Positions 37,058 to 46,003 of a DNA stretch of 64,000 nucleotides are shown in pieces. Positions within the stretch are counted from its first letter, which is position 1; each line of letters starts with the position of its first letter. The translations under genes were made by a program, and so were the position numbers. Below the pieces are notes generated by a model, which saw only the letters and a list, made by a program, of their open reading frames with translations, made no database searches and had not been told where the DNA came from. Source of the stretch: Shimia isoporae (GTDB lineage Bacteria; Pseudomonadota; Alphaproteobacteria; Rhodobacterales; Rhodobacteraceae); assembly GCF_004346865.1 (NCBI RefSeq), contig NZ_SMGR01000002.1:372001-436000 (forward strand), in the 5' to 3' direction.

Positions 37058-37837
37058 ATGAAAAAACAGAAGTTTTTCAACGTTTTGACGCGCGTTTTTG
37101 CGTCTACTTTCCAGCGACTCGCATGGCGAATCGCGACCCTGTTCACATGTCTTATGTTCGCAATGCTCTCCCCTGCCCTCGCGCAGTCGACAGGAGCAGA
37201 TACCTGCGATCGCGTTGCGCGGATTGCTGCCAGTGAAACCGGCGTACCAGTCGAGGTGCTCATGGCCATAACCCGCACCGAAACCGGACGCCGCGCCAAC
37301 GGCGTTCTGGCTCCATGGCCATGGACTGTGAACATGGAAGGCACGGGCAAATGGTTCGACACACGTGAAGAGGCGCTTGCCTTTGCCACTGCTGGTCTGA
37401 AAACCGGCAAGCGGAGCTTTGACGTGGGCTGCTTTCAGCTGAACTACCGCTGGCACGGTGAACACTTCAACGATGTGGAACACATGTTCGAACCGTTGGA
37501 GAATGCCCGTTACGCTGCAGACTTTCTCGCGCGTCTCTTCAGCGAGACCCAATCCTGGGACTCCGCAGCTGCGGCCTATCATTCCCGCACGCCAAAATAC
37601 GCAAACAAGTACAAGGCGCGGTACAAGCAAATACTGGCAAACCTGCCAGACTTGCCAAAACTGGGCGTCGTCGCGCGTTCCGCAGGCGATGTGATCTCGC
37701 CGCGCGTAGCCGCGGTTCAGCAAGCCCGCGTCAACGCCTTTCCGTTGCTTCGCAAGGGTGCGCAGGTTACGGGCATGGGCTCTCTGGTGCCGTTGGGTGG
37801 CGGAGACGGCCAGCCCCTTTTTGGCGGAGGGATCTAA
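37058..37837 (+). CDS. SLT-type lytic transglycosylase
   Basis: This is a 259-aa murein-degrading enzyme with a long basic N-region and signal peptide (RIATLFTCLMFAMLSPALAQ, ending near 44). The SLT/goose-lysozyme-like domain spans about 50-190: VLMAITRTETGRR carries the probable catalytic Glu near 71, SFDVGCFQLNYRWHG matches the usual G-(x)-QLN block, and AAAYHSRTP follows. No other flagellum-specific muramidase (full-length FlgJ) is seen, so this enzyme may open the wall for the rod. It lies 3 nt before flhA. Confidence 0.87.
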   Translation: MKKQKFFNVLTRVFASTFQRLAWRIATLFTCLMFAMLSPALAQSTGADTCDRVARIAASETGVPVEVLMAITRTETGRRANGVLAPWPWTVNMEGTGKWFDTREEALAFATAGLKTGKRSFDVGCFQLNYRWHGEHFNDVEHMFEPLENARYAADFLARLFSETQSWDSAAAAYHSRTPKYANKYKARYKQILANLPDLPKLGVVARSAGDVISPRVAAVQQARVNAFPLLRKGAQVTGMGSLVPLGGGDGQPLFGGGI

Positions 37838-37840
37838 GCT

Positions 37841-39928
37841 GTGAACGGATTCTCCACGAAAGCGCTGTTCAGTCCCACAATACTTCTGGCGCTGGCCCTG
37901 ATGGCGATTATCGTCATGATGATCCTGCCGATGCCGTCGTTCGTTCTGGACGTCGGCCTTGCTGCATCTTTCGCCCTCGCAATCCTGATTTTCACCGTAA
38001 CGCTGTTTATCGAACGTCCGCTTGATTTCTCGTCTTTCCCGACGATTCTGCTGGCTTCGCTGATGCTGCGCCTGTCGTTGAACGTGTCATCGACAAAGCT
38101 GATCATTGGTCAGGGCCACACCGGCACCAATGCCGCAGGCGACGTGATCGAAGGCTTTGCCAACTTTGTCATGGGCGGAAGCGTGTTCCTTGGTCTTGTT
38201 GTATTCGGCGTTCTGTTGATCGTGAACTTCATGGTGATCAACAAAGGTGCGACGCGGATGGCCGAGGTTGGCGCGCGTTTCGCTTTGGACGGAATGCCCG
38301 GCAAACAGCTTGCCATCGATAGCGACATGGCTGCCGGTGCCATCGACCACACCGAGGCGAAAGCCCGCCGCGAAATGGAACAGCAGGAAACCACGTTCTT
38401 CGGCTCGCTCGATGGTGCGTCCAAGTTTGTGAAAGGCGACGCCATCGCCGGCCTACTGATCACATTGATGAACCTTGTCATGGGCCTCGTCATGGGCGTT
38501 GCTGTTCATGGCATGCCGATGGGTCAGGCGTTTGAAACTTACGCCATCCTGACGGTGGGCGACGGCCTGGTCACACAAATTCCCGCGGTCATCATCTCGA
38601 TTGCGTCGGCGCTGCTTCTGGCCCGTGGTGGCAACAAGGGCTCCACCGATATGGCCCTTGTCGGCCAGCTGGGTGCCCACCCCGCGGCAATTGCTACCGT
38701 TGCCGTTCTGATGGCGCTTTTTGCGCTGGTGCCCGGTCTTCCATTCATTCCCTTCATCGCAGGCAGCGCCGCTTTGGGGGCGGTGGCCTACTACCGGTAT
38801 CAACACCTCGAAGAGGAAAAAGACGCCACCGAAGAGGAAGAAGAAGCCCCGGTCGCCGCCAAGGAAAAATCCATGGGCGACGTGCTGGATCTTGATGACA
38901 TCCACGTGGAGTTCTCCACCGACCTCATCAACATGGTACTGGACCCCGGCACAGGTCTGGACGCACGCATCACCAATATGCGCACGCATGTTGCATCGAC
39001 CTTCGGCCTCATCCTTCCGGAAATCCGTCTGACCGACGAACCCTCCCTGCCATCCGGCTACTATGTGATCCGCGTGCAAGGCGTCGAACAAGTCCGCGCG
39101 CGTCTGCAACCCGAAAGGGTTCTGGCGCTGGCCGGTGCCAATCCGAGCATTCTCCCCCCTGGTGAGGATGTTGAGGAACCGGTCTACGGAGCGCCCGCGC
39201 GCTGGATCGAACCCGAAGCACAGGAAAAGGTTGCCATCGCAGGCATCACGATCGTGTCTCCGGGCGAGGTCATGGCGACGCATCTGCTTGAAGTCATCAA
39301 GCGCAACTTCGGCCGTCTTCTGACCTTCAAGGCCCTGCGCCGTATTCTCGACGAAATGACAAATCTGTCGGACCAGCACCGTGCAAATGCCAACCGCAAG
39401 CTTTTGGATGAGTACATCCCCGACAAAGTGCCCGTCGATCTGTTGCATCGCGTTCTGCGCATATTGCTCGAGGAGCAAGTCTCGGTTCGCAACATCCCGC
39501 TGATCCTCGAAGCCATTGCAGAGGCTCGCCATTCGCACGTTTCACCAGAAATGATTGCGGAGATGGTGCGGCAACGTCTTGGCTTCCAACTTGTCTCCGA
39601 CCTCAAACGCGATGATGGCACCATCCCACTGGTGCAGCTGGCGCCGGAATGGGAAGACACTTTCGCGACCTATCAGGTTGACGGAGATGGCGCGAATGCA
39701 GACGTCGCCCTGCCGCCGGATGTGTTCAACACGCTCGCGCAGTCCGTCGCGGACCGTCTGAACGACGCCGGAAACAACGGAATATTTGCCGCCCTTGTAA
39801 CTTCCACGCGTCGCCGCCGCTTCCTGCGCACAGTCTTGAGCGCCAAGGGCATCAGCAATCCCGTGCTGTCCTTCGAGGAAATCGGCTTGGACGCGCGGCC
39901 TGCTTTGGTGGGCGTCGTCAACACATGA
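37841..39928 (+). CDS. flhA: Flagellar export gate protein FlhA
   Basis: This is a 695-aa FHIPEP-family protein that forms the cytoplasmic nonameric ring of the export gate. The N-terminal half has about eight TMs and contains LDFSSFPTILLASLMLRLSLN and GASKFVKGDAIAG (about 188-200), which are family signatures. A charged linker (EEEKDATEEEEEAP, near 325) joins the C-terminal cytoplasmic domain that binds export substrates. The start is GTG at 37841, 3 nt after the transglycosylase stop, and the end overlaps fliR. Confidence 0.96.
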   Translation: MNGFSTKALFSPTILLALALMAIIVMMILPMPSFVLDVGLAASFALAILIFTVTLFIERPLDFSSFPTILLASLMLRLSLNVSSTKLIIGQGHTGTNAAGDVIEGFANFVMGGSVFLGLVVFGVLLIVNFMVINKGATRMAEVGARFALDGMPGKQLAIDSDMAAGAIDHTEAKARREMEQQETTFFGSLDGASKFVKGDAIAGLLITLMNLVMGLVMGVAVHGMPMGQAFETYAILTVGDGLVTQIPAVIISIASALLLARGGNKGSTDMALVGQLGAHPAAIATVAVLMALFALVPGLPFIPFIAGSAALGAVAYYRYQHLEEEKDATEEEEEAPVAAKEKSMGDVLDLDDIHVEFSTDLINMVLDPGTGLDARITNMRTHVASTFGLILPEIRLTDEPSLPSGYYVIRVQGVEQVRARLQPERVLALAGANPSILPPGEDVEEPVYGAPARWIEPEAQEKVAIAGITIVSPGEVMATHLLEVIKRNFGRLLTFKALRRILDEMTNLSDQHRANANRKLLDEYIPDKVPVDLLHRVLRILLEEQVSVRNIPLILEAIAEARHSHVSPEMIAEMVRQRLGFQLVSDLKRDDGTIPLVQLAPEWEDTFATYQVDGDGANADVALPPDVFNTLAQSVADRLNDAGNNGIFAALVTSTRRRRFLRTVLSAKGISNPVLSFEEIGLDARPALVGVVNT

Positions 39929-40698
39929 TGGAAGAAGCCCTCATCCTGCTGACAACATGGCAAGCCGCGCTTTGGCACGGCTTCCTTGTGTTCATCAGGG
40001 TGTCTGCCGCAGTGGCTTTGGTTCCAGGCTTTGGCCAGACGTACGTGCCGCCGCGCGTAAAACTGGGCATTGCCATCGCCTTTACGATCATCGTAGCGCC
40101 GGCCATACCGGTCTTTGATAGCGCGGAGCCGAGCTTTGCTGCCACTGCGCGCTACTCTGTTACAGAGGCCCTTTCCGGCGTGATTATAGGCCTGAGTTTG
40201 CGCATGTTCATTCTGGCTCTGCAAACGGCCGGGTCTATCGCTGCGCAATCCACCTCGCTGGCCCAGTTGCTTGGTGGCGCTGGCGAACCCATGCCGGCGA
40301 TTGGTCACCTTCTTATGGTTTCGGCCATTGCGTTTGCCTGCACGATGGGGCTGCACGTGCACCTCGCGCGGTTCTTTATCAACTCTTACATGCTGTTTCC
40401 CCCCGGGGTTTTCCCGATCGCTTCGATCATAAGCGAGTGGGGTGTCAGCCATATTGCCTCCGCCTTCGGGCTCGCCTTCAAACTGTCGGCTCCCTTCATG
40501 ATGGTTTCCGCGCTTTATAACCTGATGCTTGGCGTCATTAACCGCGCCATGCCACAGCTGATGGTCGCCCTCATTGGTGCGCCGCTTATCACTTTCGGCG
40601 GCCTGTCGATTTTGCTTTTGACCGCCGGCACCATCATCACCGTGTGGTGGAAGCTGATGGAAACCTTCATGTTTGATCCTTCGCGAGGCATGCTATGA
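39925..40698 (+). CDS. fliR: Flagellar export apparatus protein FliR
   Basis: This is a 257-aa polytopic membrane protein of the export gate. It shows typical FliR traits: FLVFIRVSAAVALVPGFGQT near the N-terminus, SLAQLLGGAGEPMPAIGHLL in the middle, and SAPFMMVSALYNLMLGVINRAMPQLMV near 195 (in parts). The ATG overlaps the flhA stop by 4 nt and its stop overlaps flhB, giving the operon flhA-fliR-flhB. Confidence 0.95.
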   Translation: MMEEALILLTTWQAALWHGFLVFIRVSAAVALVPGFGQTYVPPRVKLGIAIAFTIIVAPAIPVFDSAEPSFAATARYSVTEALSGVIIGLSLRMFILALQTAGSIAAQSTSLAQLLGGAGEPMPAIGHLLMVSAIAFACTMGLHVHLARFFINSYMLFPPGVFPIASIISEWGVSHIASAFGLAFKLSAPFMMVSALYNLMLGVINRAMPQLMVALIGAPLITFGGLSILLLTAGTIITVWWKLMETFMFDPSRGML

Positions 40699-41783
40699 GC
40701 GGGCAGGACGACGATTCAGACAAGACCTATGAGCCGACACCCAAAAAGCTCGAGGACGCCCGAAAGAAAGGCGACATAGCCAAGTCGCAAGACGTCAACG
40801 TTGTCGCCTCATACGCTGGATTGCTGATCATACTTACTGCGGCCGGTGCCACCACCATCGGGTCTGCCGGTGAAGGGCTTATGGTGCTCTTGGATCAAGC
40901 AGATTCAATCGCCCCGATGTTCTTCGAAGGGAACACATCAGCTCCTTTCAGCGGCATCATGTGGCAACTCGCGAAATCCGTGGCGCCCTGGTTCATTGCC
41001 CCGATGGTGGCCGTCATCCTCGCACTGGTTGTTCAGCGTTCCATCCTGTTCACACCCTCCAAGTTGAAGCCCAAGGGCAGCCGTCTCAATCCGGTTTCCA
41101 ACGCTAAGAACAAGTTCGGACGTACAGGCCTGTTCGAATTCGCAAAAAGCTTTGCGAAACTGGTTATTTTCGCTGTTTGCCTCGGTTTTCTGCTAAGGGC
41201 GCGCCTGCCGGAAATGACCCACGCCATTCAGTTGGACCCATCGATGGTGCCAGCGATGCTGGGCAAAGTGATGTTGGAGTTCCTGACGATTGTGGCTGTG
41301 GTCGCCGGGGCCATCGCGGCGGTCGACTATATGTGGCAGCACGCGGAGTTCATGCGCAAGAACATGATGTCCCGCAAGGAGCTGATGGATGAATCCAAGG
41401 ACGCCGAGGGCGATCCCTACATGAAACAGAAGCGCCGTCAAAAGGGTCAGGAGATTGCCAGCAAGCAGATGATTCAGGACGTGCCGGACGCAGACGTGGT
41501 GATCGTCAACCCGACCCACTATGCTGTGGCGCTCAAATGGACGCGCCTGCCCGGCGAAGCACCAGTCTGTGTGGCCAAAGGTGTCGACGAAATCGCGGCT
41601 CGTATCCGCGAAAAAGCACAGGAGAGCGCCGTGCCGATCCACAGCGATCCGCCAACAGCGCGTGCCCTGCACGCAGTTGTGGAGATTGGCCAGGAGATTC
41701 CACCGGAGAACTACCGTGCTGTGGCAGCTGCGATCCGCTTTGCTGACGAAATGCGCCTCAAGGCGCGGAGACGTGTGACATGA
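40695..41783 (+). CDS. flhB: Flagellar export switch protein FlhB
   Basis: This is a 362-aa export component that switches substrate class after hook completion. The N-terminus EPTPKKLEDARKKGDIAKSQD is the family signature (residues 12-32, in part). Four TMs are followed by the cytoplasmic domain, with the self-cleavage site NPTH in DVVIVNPTHYAVAL (about 270-273). The partner FliK is encoded at 51742. Its stop overlaps the FliJ-like gene by 4 nt. Confidence 0.96.
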   Translation: MSGQDDDSDKTYEPTPKKLEDARKKGDIAKSQDVNVVASYAGLLIILTAAGATTIGSAGEGLMVLLDQADSIAPMFFEGNTSAPFSGIMWQLAKSVAPWFIAPMVAVILALVVQRSILFTPSKLKPKGSRLNPVSNAKNKFGRTGLFEFAKSFAKLVIFAVCLGFLLRARLPEMTHAIQLDPSMVPAMLGKVMLEFLTIVAVVAGAIAAVDYMWQHAEFMRKNMMSRKELMDESKDAEGDPYMKQKRRQKGQEIASKQMIQDVPDADVVIVNPTHYAVALKWTRLPGEAPVCVAKGVDEIAARIREKAQESAVPIHSDPPTARALHAVVEIGQEIPPENYRAVAAAIRFADEMRLKARRRVT

Positions 41784-42202
41784 ACAGCGACCTGAAAGAT
41801 CTTCAGACGATTACGCAGGCCAAGTACCAGAAAGCGCAGACTTCGATGCAGGCCGTGCAAAAGGAAGAGGACCGCCTGCGCCGTCTGCTGGCCGAGCTTT
41901 CCGAAAAAGAACAGTCCGGTCGGAATGCCATGGCGCAGGACAACACATTGCAGCGTACCGGCGGGGACGTGAACTGGAGCCGCTGGGTGGCGCACAGTCG
42001 CCGTATCATCAACATGCAACTGGCTAACGTGCTTGTGCGCAAAGAGAGAGCCTTTCGCGACCTACAGGCGCACTTCGGGAAAGCAGATGTCATGGATAGA
42101 TTGGTAGAAGAACAGACACAGGCCTGCCGCATGGAGCGGCAGGCCTCGCTGATCAATTCTATTCTGGAATTGGGGCTCAGCACCGGGCGAAATCCCCGCT
42201 GA
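41780..42202 (+). CDS. Coiled-coil protein after flhB, candidate FliJ counterpart
   Basis: I do not recognise a family with certainty. The 140-aa product is nearly all helical and charged. Residues 1-50 (AKYQKAQTSMQAVQKEEDRL, then RRLLAELSEKEQ) and 85-130 (VLVRKERAFRDLQAHFGKAD) form two amphipathic helices like the antiparallel coiled coil of FliJ. It has the right size (FliJ is about 145 aa), and no other fliJ is present in the cluster. The ATG overlaps the flhB stop by 4 nt. A FliJ-like export-chaperone role is inferred from shape and context only. Confidence 0.7.
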   Translation: MNSDLKDLQTITQAKYQKAQTSMQAVQKEEDRLRRLLAELSEKEQSGRNAMAQDNTLQRTGGDVNWSRWVAHSRRIINMQLANVLVRKERAFRDLQAHFGKADVMDRLVEEQTQACRMERQASLINSILELGLSTGRNPR

Positions 42203-42221
42203 GCCGCAAACGCTGATGGCG

Positions 42222-42731
42222 TTAGGACACGTCCTGACGCGTGATTTCCAAGATAATGACGTCAGTGACGTCTTCTCCGAAGATAGCGTGTGTCACTTCA
42301 AAGAAGTTGCGGCGCAGCTTTGCAAGCCGCGACGAATTGGTGAAAGAGCCGTCAAACCCGCCGATATTGGCATAATCGAACATCACCTGAAGCAATGCCC
42401 CCCGCAGGCGCGGTTCGTTCTCGATGATCTTTTCCTGCGCTTCGGGCTTGGTTTCCAGCGCTACGCTGACCAACACCAAAGACTTCATCCTGCCGTCCTC
42501 GACAACTGGAATGACGAACTGGTCCTCAAGTTCGAGATAGTCCAGCGCATCGGAGGCTTCCGACGCGATGTGTGGAAGCTCTGCCTGCGCGGTCTCCTCG
42601 TGCGCATCGCCGGCTTCGGCAGCCTCGTGGTTCTCGACCGGCGCAGGGGCCGGGCGGAGCATAACGCCCGCCCCGATGCCCGCACCGATCCCGACAACGG
42701 CCAAAACGATTGGAAGCAGTTTCTTGATCAT
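42222..42731 (-). CDS. FliL family protein (second copy)
   Basis: This is a 169-aa single-pass membrane protein that resembles FliL: TM at about 5-25 (LLPIVLAVVGIGAGIGAGVM), an acidic linker, and a periplasmic domain with LVSVALETKPEAQEKIIENE and a closing VTDVIILEITRQDVS. It differs strongly from the copy at 32004. It is the last gene of the minus-strand rod operon, 12 nt after flgH. Two FliL-type proteins in one cluster suggest separate partners (inference). Confidence 0.82.
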   Translation of the reverse strand: MIKKLLPIVLAVVGIGAGIGAGVMLRPAPAPVENHEAAEAGDAHEETAQAELPHIASEASDALDYLELEDQFVIPVVEDGRMKSLVLVSVALETKPEAQEKIIENEPRLRGALLQVMFDYANIGGFDGSFTNSSRLAKLRRNFFEVTHAIFGEDVTDVIILEITRQDVS

Positions 42732-42743
42732 AAGAGGCTCCGA

Positions 42744-43472
42744 TCAGAAGGGCAGCACGGTTTCCATGACCTGTTGGCCGTAGCGCGGCTGCTGCATGTC
42801 AGTGATCTGGCCACGTCCACCATAGGACACGCGGGCAGAAGCGATTTTCTCGATCGAGATCGAGTTCTGGCGCGAAATGTCCTCCGGGCGGACAAATCCC
42901 GAAATCAGCAGCTCGCGCAGCTCGAAGTTCACACGCAGTTCCTGCGAACCCTGAATGGCCAGAACGCCGTTGGGCAGTACATCAACGATCGTGGCTGCAA
43001 CCATCAGCTCAAGCTTCTCCGAACGGTTCACAGAGCCATCACCGCTGGCCTTGCTGCTTCCGCCCAGCTCAACCGCGTTCTCCATGGAGGCGCCGCCGGG
43101 CAAGTGCTGGTCGATGCGCTGAGGGATGCCAAACAGCTGCGGTACCGTCATGCTTTGCGATCCGCTTCGGCTGCGTGATGTCTTGTTGTCGATGGACGCG
43201 TTTTCATCCAGTTCGATCACCACGGTCAGGATGTCACCGCGTTTTACCGCACGGCGGTCGCCCAAAAGGGATTTTCGGTTCCGCGACCAAAGAGAGGCTT
43301 CGTCAGTGTTGCGCGTCACATGAGACGCTTCCGGCAACGGCGGCGTCATCATCGCGTATTGTTCCTGGGACTCGTTCACCGGAGTCATCTTGGGCGGCTT
43401 GCCAATGTTGGTTGTGGTGCAGCCCATCACCGCGAGCGCAAGGCCCATCATCAAAACAGTCAAAAATCGCAC
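42744..43472 (-). CDS. flgH: Flagellar L-ring protein FlgH
   Basis: This is a 242-aa outer-membrane lipoprotein of the L ring. The lipobox LAVMGC puts the lipidated Cys at residue 18. SLWSRNRKSLLGDRRAVKRGDILTVVIEL (in parts, about 60-88) and GVLAIQGSQELRVNFELREL are family signatures. It lies between flgA and the second fliL in the minus-strand operon. Confidence 0.96.
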   Translation of the reverse strand: MRFLTVLMMGLALAVMGCTTTNIGKPPKMTPVNESQEQYAMMTPPLPEASHVTRNTDEASLWSRNRKSLLGDRRAVKRGDILTVVIELDENASIDNKTSRSRSGSQSMTVPQLFGIPQRIDQHLPGGASMENAVELGGSSKASGDGSVNRSEKLELMVAATIVDVLPNGVLAIQGSQELRVNFELRELLISGFVRPEDISRQNSISIEKIASARVSYGGRGQITDMQQPRYGQQVMETVLPF

Positions 43473-43484
43473 GGTTTCTACCCC

Positions 43485-43907
43485 TTAGTTTGTAACTCGG
43501 ACACTTCCGTCCGGCATGACGGTTCCCGTCACTGTTGTTCGCGAGCCAATGTTCATCACGCGCAGTCTTTCGCCTTCCCCAGCGCGATCCAGAGCACGGC
43601 CCTCGGTCTCGATCTGCAGGCCACTGCCTGCGAAAATCAGCGTCACCACTTGGTTGCGGTCCACGAGTGCCGGTGCGCCGACATCATCCAGTCGGATCGG
43701 ACGTCCCGGATACAAGGATTTGCGCGCTTCCTGCCCCAAGACCTGTTCGGGATTGTCGTAAACCCCTTCCGCGCTTCCGCGCTTCAAGCCGATTGCGTCG
43801 GCCGTGATGATGGTGTTGGCACGAATGATCTTTGTTGCGACCACGATTTCGGCGGAAACCGACGTGGCACCAAGGATCAGACAAAGGCTGGCAAGAAGGC
43901 GTTTCAT
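43485..43907 (-). CDS. flgA: Flagellar basal body P-ring formation protein FlgA
   Basis: This is a 140-aa periplasmic chaperone for P-ring assembly. It has a signal peptide (MKRLLASLCLILGATSVSA) and an SAF domain, with VVATKIIRANTIITADAIGL, ARKSLYPGRPIRLDDV, and the closing VMNIGSRTTVTGTVMPDGSV. It is short compared with E. coli FlgA (219 aa) because only the SAF part is present, which is usual in alphaproteobacteria. It lies 1 nt after flgG. Confidence 0.93.
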   Translation of the reverse strand: MKRLLASLCLILGATSVSAEIVVATKIIRANTIITADAIGLKRGSAEGVYDNPEQVLGQEARKSLYPGRPIRLDDVGAPALVDRNQVVTLIFAGSGLQIETEGRALDRAGEGERLRVMNIGSRTTVTGTVMPDGSVRVTN

Positions 43908-43908
43908 G

Positions 43909-44694
43909 TTACCTGACCGCAGTTGTGGCCGACAGCATCTGGTCGACGGCCGTGATGACTTTGGCGTTCATTTCATAGCCCCGCTGTGCTTCGATCAATT
44001 CGGTGATCTCGCGCACAGAATCCACCGAGCTGCCTTCCAGATAGCCCTGGCTCAATGTGCCAAGACCGTCTTCACCCGGCTCAGCCACAAACGGGTTGCC
44101 GGAAGCTTCGGTTTCGCGGAACAGGTTGCCGCCAATGGCTTCGAGACCCTTGGCGTTTGAGAAGCCGACCAGAGTAAACTGACCTAGAAGTTCGGCTTCT
44201 ACTGCGTCGTCAAAATATGCGTAGACCTCGCCGGAAGCGTTGATCGAGATGCTGCGGGCGTCGTCCGGAATCGTGATCTGCGGAGCCACAGCAAAGCCGT
44301 CGTTTGTCACGATCAGACCATCAGCGCTACGTTTGAAGCCACCGTCGCGAGTATAGGCCGGCTCACCATTCGGCATTTCGACCTCAAAGTAACCCTTACC
44401 CTCGATCGCCACATCCAGGTCGCCACCGGTTTCCTTAAGGGCGCCCTGTTCAAGGTGCAGAGAGATCGCCGAAGCGCGCACACCGAGACCCACTTGAACA
44501 CCGGTTGGCAACAGCGAGCCGTCGGACGACGAAACCGCGCCCGCACGGGAAACTTGTTGATAATGAAGGTCCGCGAATTCGGCGCGACGGGCATTGTAGC
44601 CCGTGGTCGACATGTTCGCGAGGTTGTTCGAGATGGTGTCAACGCGCAGCTGCTGAGCGCTCATACCTGTGGCTGCAATTTTTAGAGCTTGCAT
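43909..44694 (-). CDS. flgG: Flagellar distal rod protein FlgG
   Basis: This is a 261-aa axial protein. The N-terminal motif TISNNLANMSTTGYNARRAEF (in part, about 21-40), the L-x-LPTGVQVGLGVRAS block (about 64-80, LPTGVQVGLGVR) and the C-terminal EITELIEAQRGYEMNAKVITAVDQML (in part) are diagnostic for FlgG. LPTGVQVG-type sequence sets it apart from FlgF. It lies between flgF and flgA. Confidence 0.96.
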   Translation of the reverse strand: MQALKIAATGMSAQQLRVDTISNNLANMSTTGYNARRAEFADLHYQQVSRAGAVSSSDGSLLPTGVQVGLGVRASAISLHLEQGALKETGGDLDVAIEGKGYFEVEMPNGEPAYTRDGGFKRSADGLIVTNDGFAVAPQITIPDDARSISINASGEVYAYFDDAVEAELLGQFTLVGFSNAKGLEAIGGNLFRETEASGNPFVAEPGEDGLGTLSQGYLEGSSVDSVREITELIEAQRGYEMNAKVITAVDQMLSATTAVR

Positions 44695-44705
44695 GATGCG
44701 TTCCT

Positions 44706-45422
44706 TTACTGGCCTTTGATGGCTCTTAGTGCTTCGCGGATCCGGTTATCTTCGGTTTCGCCAAAGCTTTGTCCCATTTCATAGGCGCGCTGCACCTGAA
44801 TCATTCGGGTGATCTGATCGATCGGGTTCACGTTGGAGTTTTCCAGAAAACCCTGAACAACTCGTGGATTTTCAACAATTTCTGCGCCTTCAGGCGATTC
44901 AAATAGAACACCGCTTTCTCGGTTCAGAGCGTTGCGGTCCACCGGTTCAAACACACCGATTTGACCGACCAGCTGTCCGTCCGCGCTGATCGTACCGTCG
45001 GTACCGACATCAATCGTTCCGGCATCCGGCGGGATGAAAATCGGTGCACCACCGGCATCCATCACCAGATGCCCGTCCATGTTCACCAGATCGCCCTGTG
45101 CATTGGGAGTGAAGTTGCCCGCGCGGGTAAGACGCTCGCCATTTGGCGTTTCCACCATAAAGAAGCCGTCGCCTTCGACTGCAAAGTCAAAGGTGCCGCC
45201 GGTCTTGGTCATGGCCCCTTGAACCATGGACGTGGTCTGCACGTTGGCCTTTGCCATCGACAGGCTGCGTGTGCCTGGTTCGGCATGAACGAATTCGGTG
45301 AACGTCACCCCCTCGGCGCGATATCCGGTGGTCGCGGCGTTGGCGATATTGTTGGCAATCACTGTCATTTCGCGGTTCAGACCCGACTGGCGGGTCAAAC
45401 TGGTATAAATCGAGTTGTCCAT
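44706..45422 (-). CDS. flgF: Flagellar proximal rod protein FlgF
   Basis: This is a 238-aa axial rod protein. The N-terminus MDNSIYTSLTRQSGLNREM, the VIANNIANAATTGYRAEGV motif (about 21-39) and the C-terminal ITRMIQVQRAYEMGQSFGE mark it as FlgF. It is encoded between fliQ and flgG, the order usual in alphaproteobacteria. Confidence 0.95.
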   Translation of the reverse strand: MDNSIYTSLTRQSGLNREMTVIANNIANAATTGYRAEGVTFTEFVHAEPGTRSLSMAKANVQTTSMVQGAMTKTGGTFDFAVEGDGFFMVETPNGERLTRAGNFTPNAQGDLVNMDGHLVMDAGGAPIFIPPDAGTIDVGTDGTISADGQLVGQIGVFEPVDRNALNRESGVLFESPEGAEIVENPRVVQGFLENSNVNPIDQITRMIQVQRAYEMGQSFGETEDNRIREALRAIKGQ

Positions 45423-45424
45423 TG

Positions 45425-45694
45425 TTACCCTCCAATGATCATCGGAATGATCTGGTTCTGAAAGAACGAGACCAGCGTCTGCGCCATGAAGCCCATCGAC
45501 ACCCAGAACACGAGCACGATGGCCAGCAATTTGGGCACAAAGGTCAGCGTCATTTCCTGAATGGAGGTCAGTGCCTGAAACAGGCCGACCGTCACACCGG
45601 AAACCAGCGCAACCCCTAGGATCGGTGTCGAGATGATCACCGCGACCCAGAGACCTTGACGAAGAGTGTCGAAAAAGAGGGCTTCAGTAAGCAT
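45425..45694 (-). CDS. fliQ: Flagellar export apparatus protein FliQ
   Basis: This is an 89-aa two-TM protein of the export gate. ALFFDTLRQGLWVAVIISTP and VGLFQALTSIQEMTLTFVPK are family signatures (LFQAxTQIQExTLxFVPK). The start shares a base with the fliE stop, so expression is coupled. Confidence 0.96.
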   Translation of the reverse strand: MLTEALFFDTLRQGLWVAVIISTPILGVALVSGVTVGLFQALTSIQEMTLTFVPKLLAIVLVFWVSMGFMAQTLVSFFQNQIIPMIIGG

Positions 45695-45987
45695 CAGACC
45701 GGCATATTCAGAATTTCTTTGTAGGCCTCGACCACCTTGTCACGCACGGTGACGGCGGTTTCCACGGCCAGCTCGGTTTGCGCCAGAGCCTGCACAAGAG
45801 TGTGCGAGTCGGCCTTGCCGGTCATGGACGCCATGGCCACGTCTTCGCTCTCGCGCAGGGTGGCGGCGAATTCCTTGGCAAAACCTGCAAAGGCGTTTTG
45901 GGATGGCTCGCTACCGCCTTCGGCCGGACCAGTGGCCGGTTTGGATGCGGTGTACTTCTGAGCGGCTAGGACGGTGCTGACTTCCAT
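45694..45987 (-). CDS. fliE: Flagellar hook-basal body complex protein FliE
   Basis: This is a 97-aa protein that joins MS ring, export gate and rod. The C-terminal half is conserved: SLHxxM-type helix ADSHTLVQALAQTELAVET, followed by VRDKVVEAYKEILNMPV. The family's usual length is about 100 aa. It lies between flgC and fliQ. Confidence 0.94.
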   Translation of the reverse strand: MEVSTVLAAQKYTASKPATGPAEGGSEPSQNAFAGFAKEFAATLRESEDVAMASMTGKADSHTLVQALAQTELAVETAVTVRDKVVEAYKEILNMPV

Positions 45988-46003
45988 GCCTCTTTCTCCT
46001 TAT

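Noticed and set aside
42216..43178. 320-codon plus-strand open frame opposite the second fliL and flgH
   Set aside because: It is antisense to recognised genes, with no domain and no start signal.
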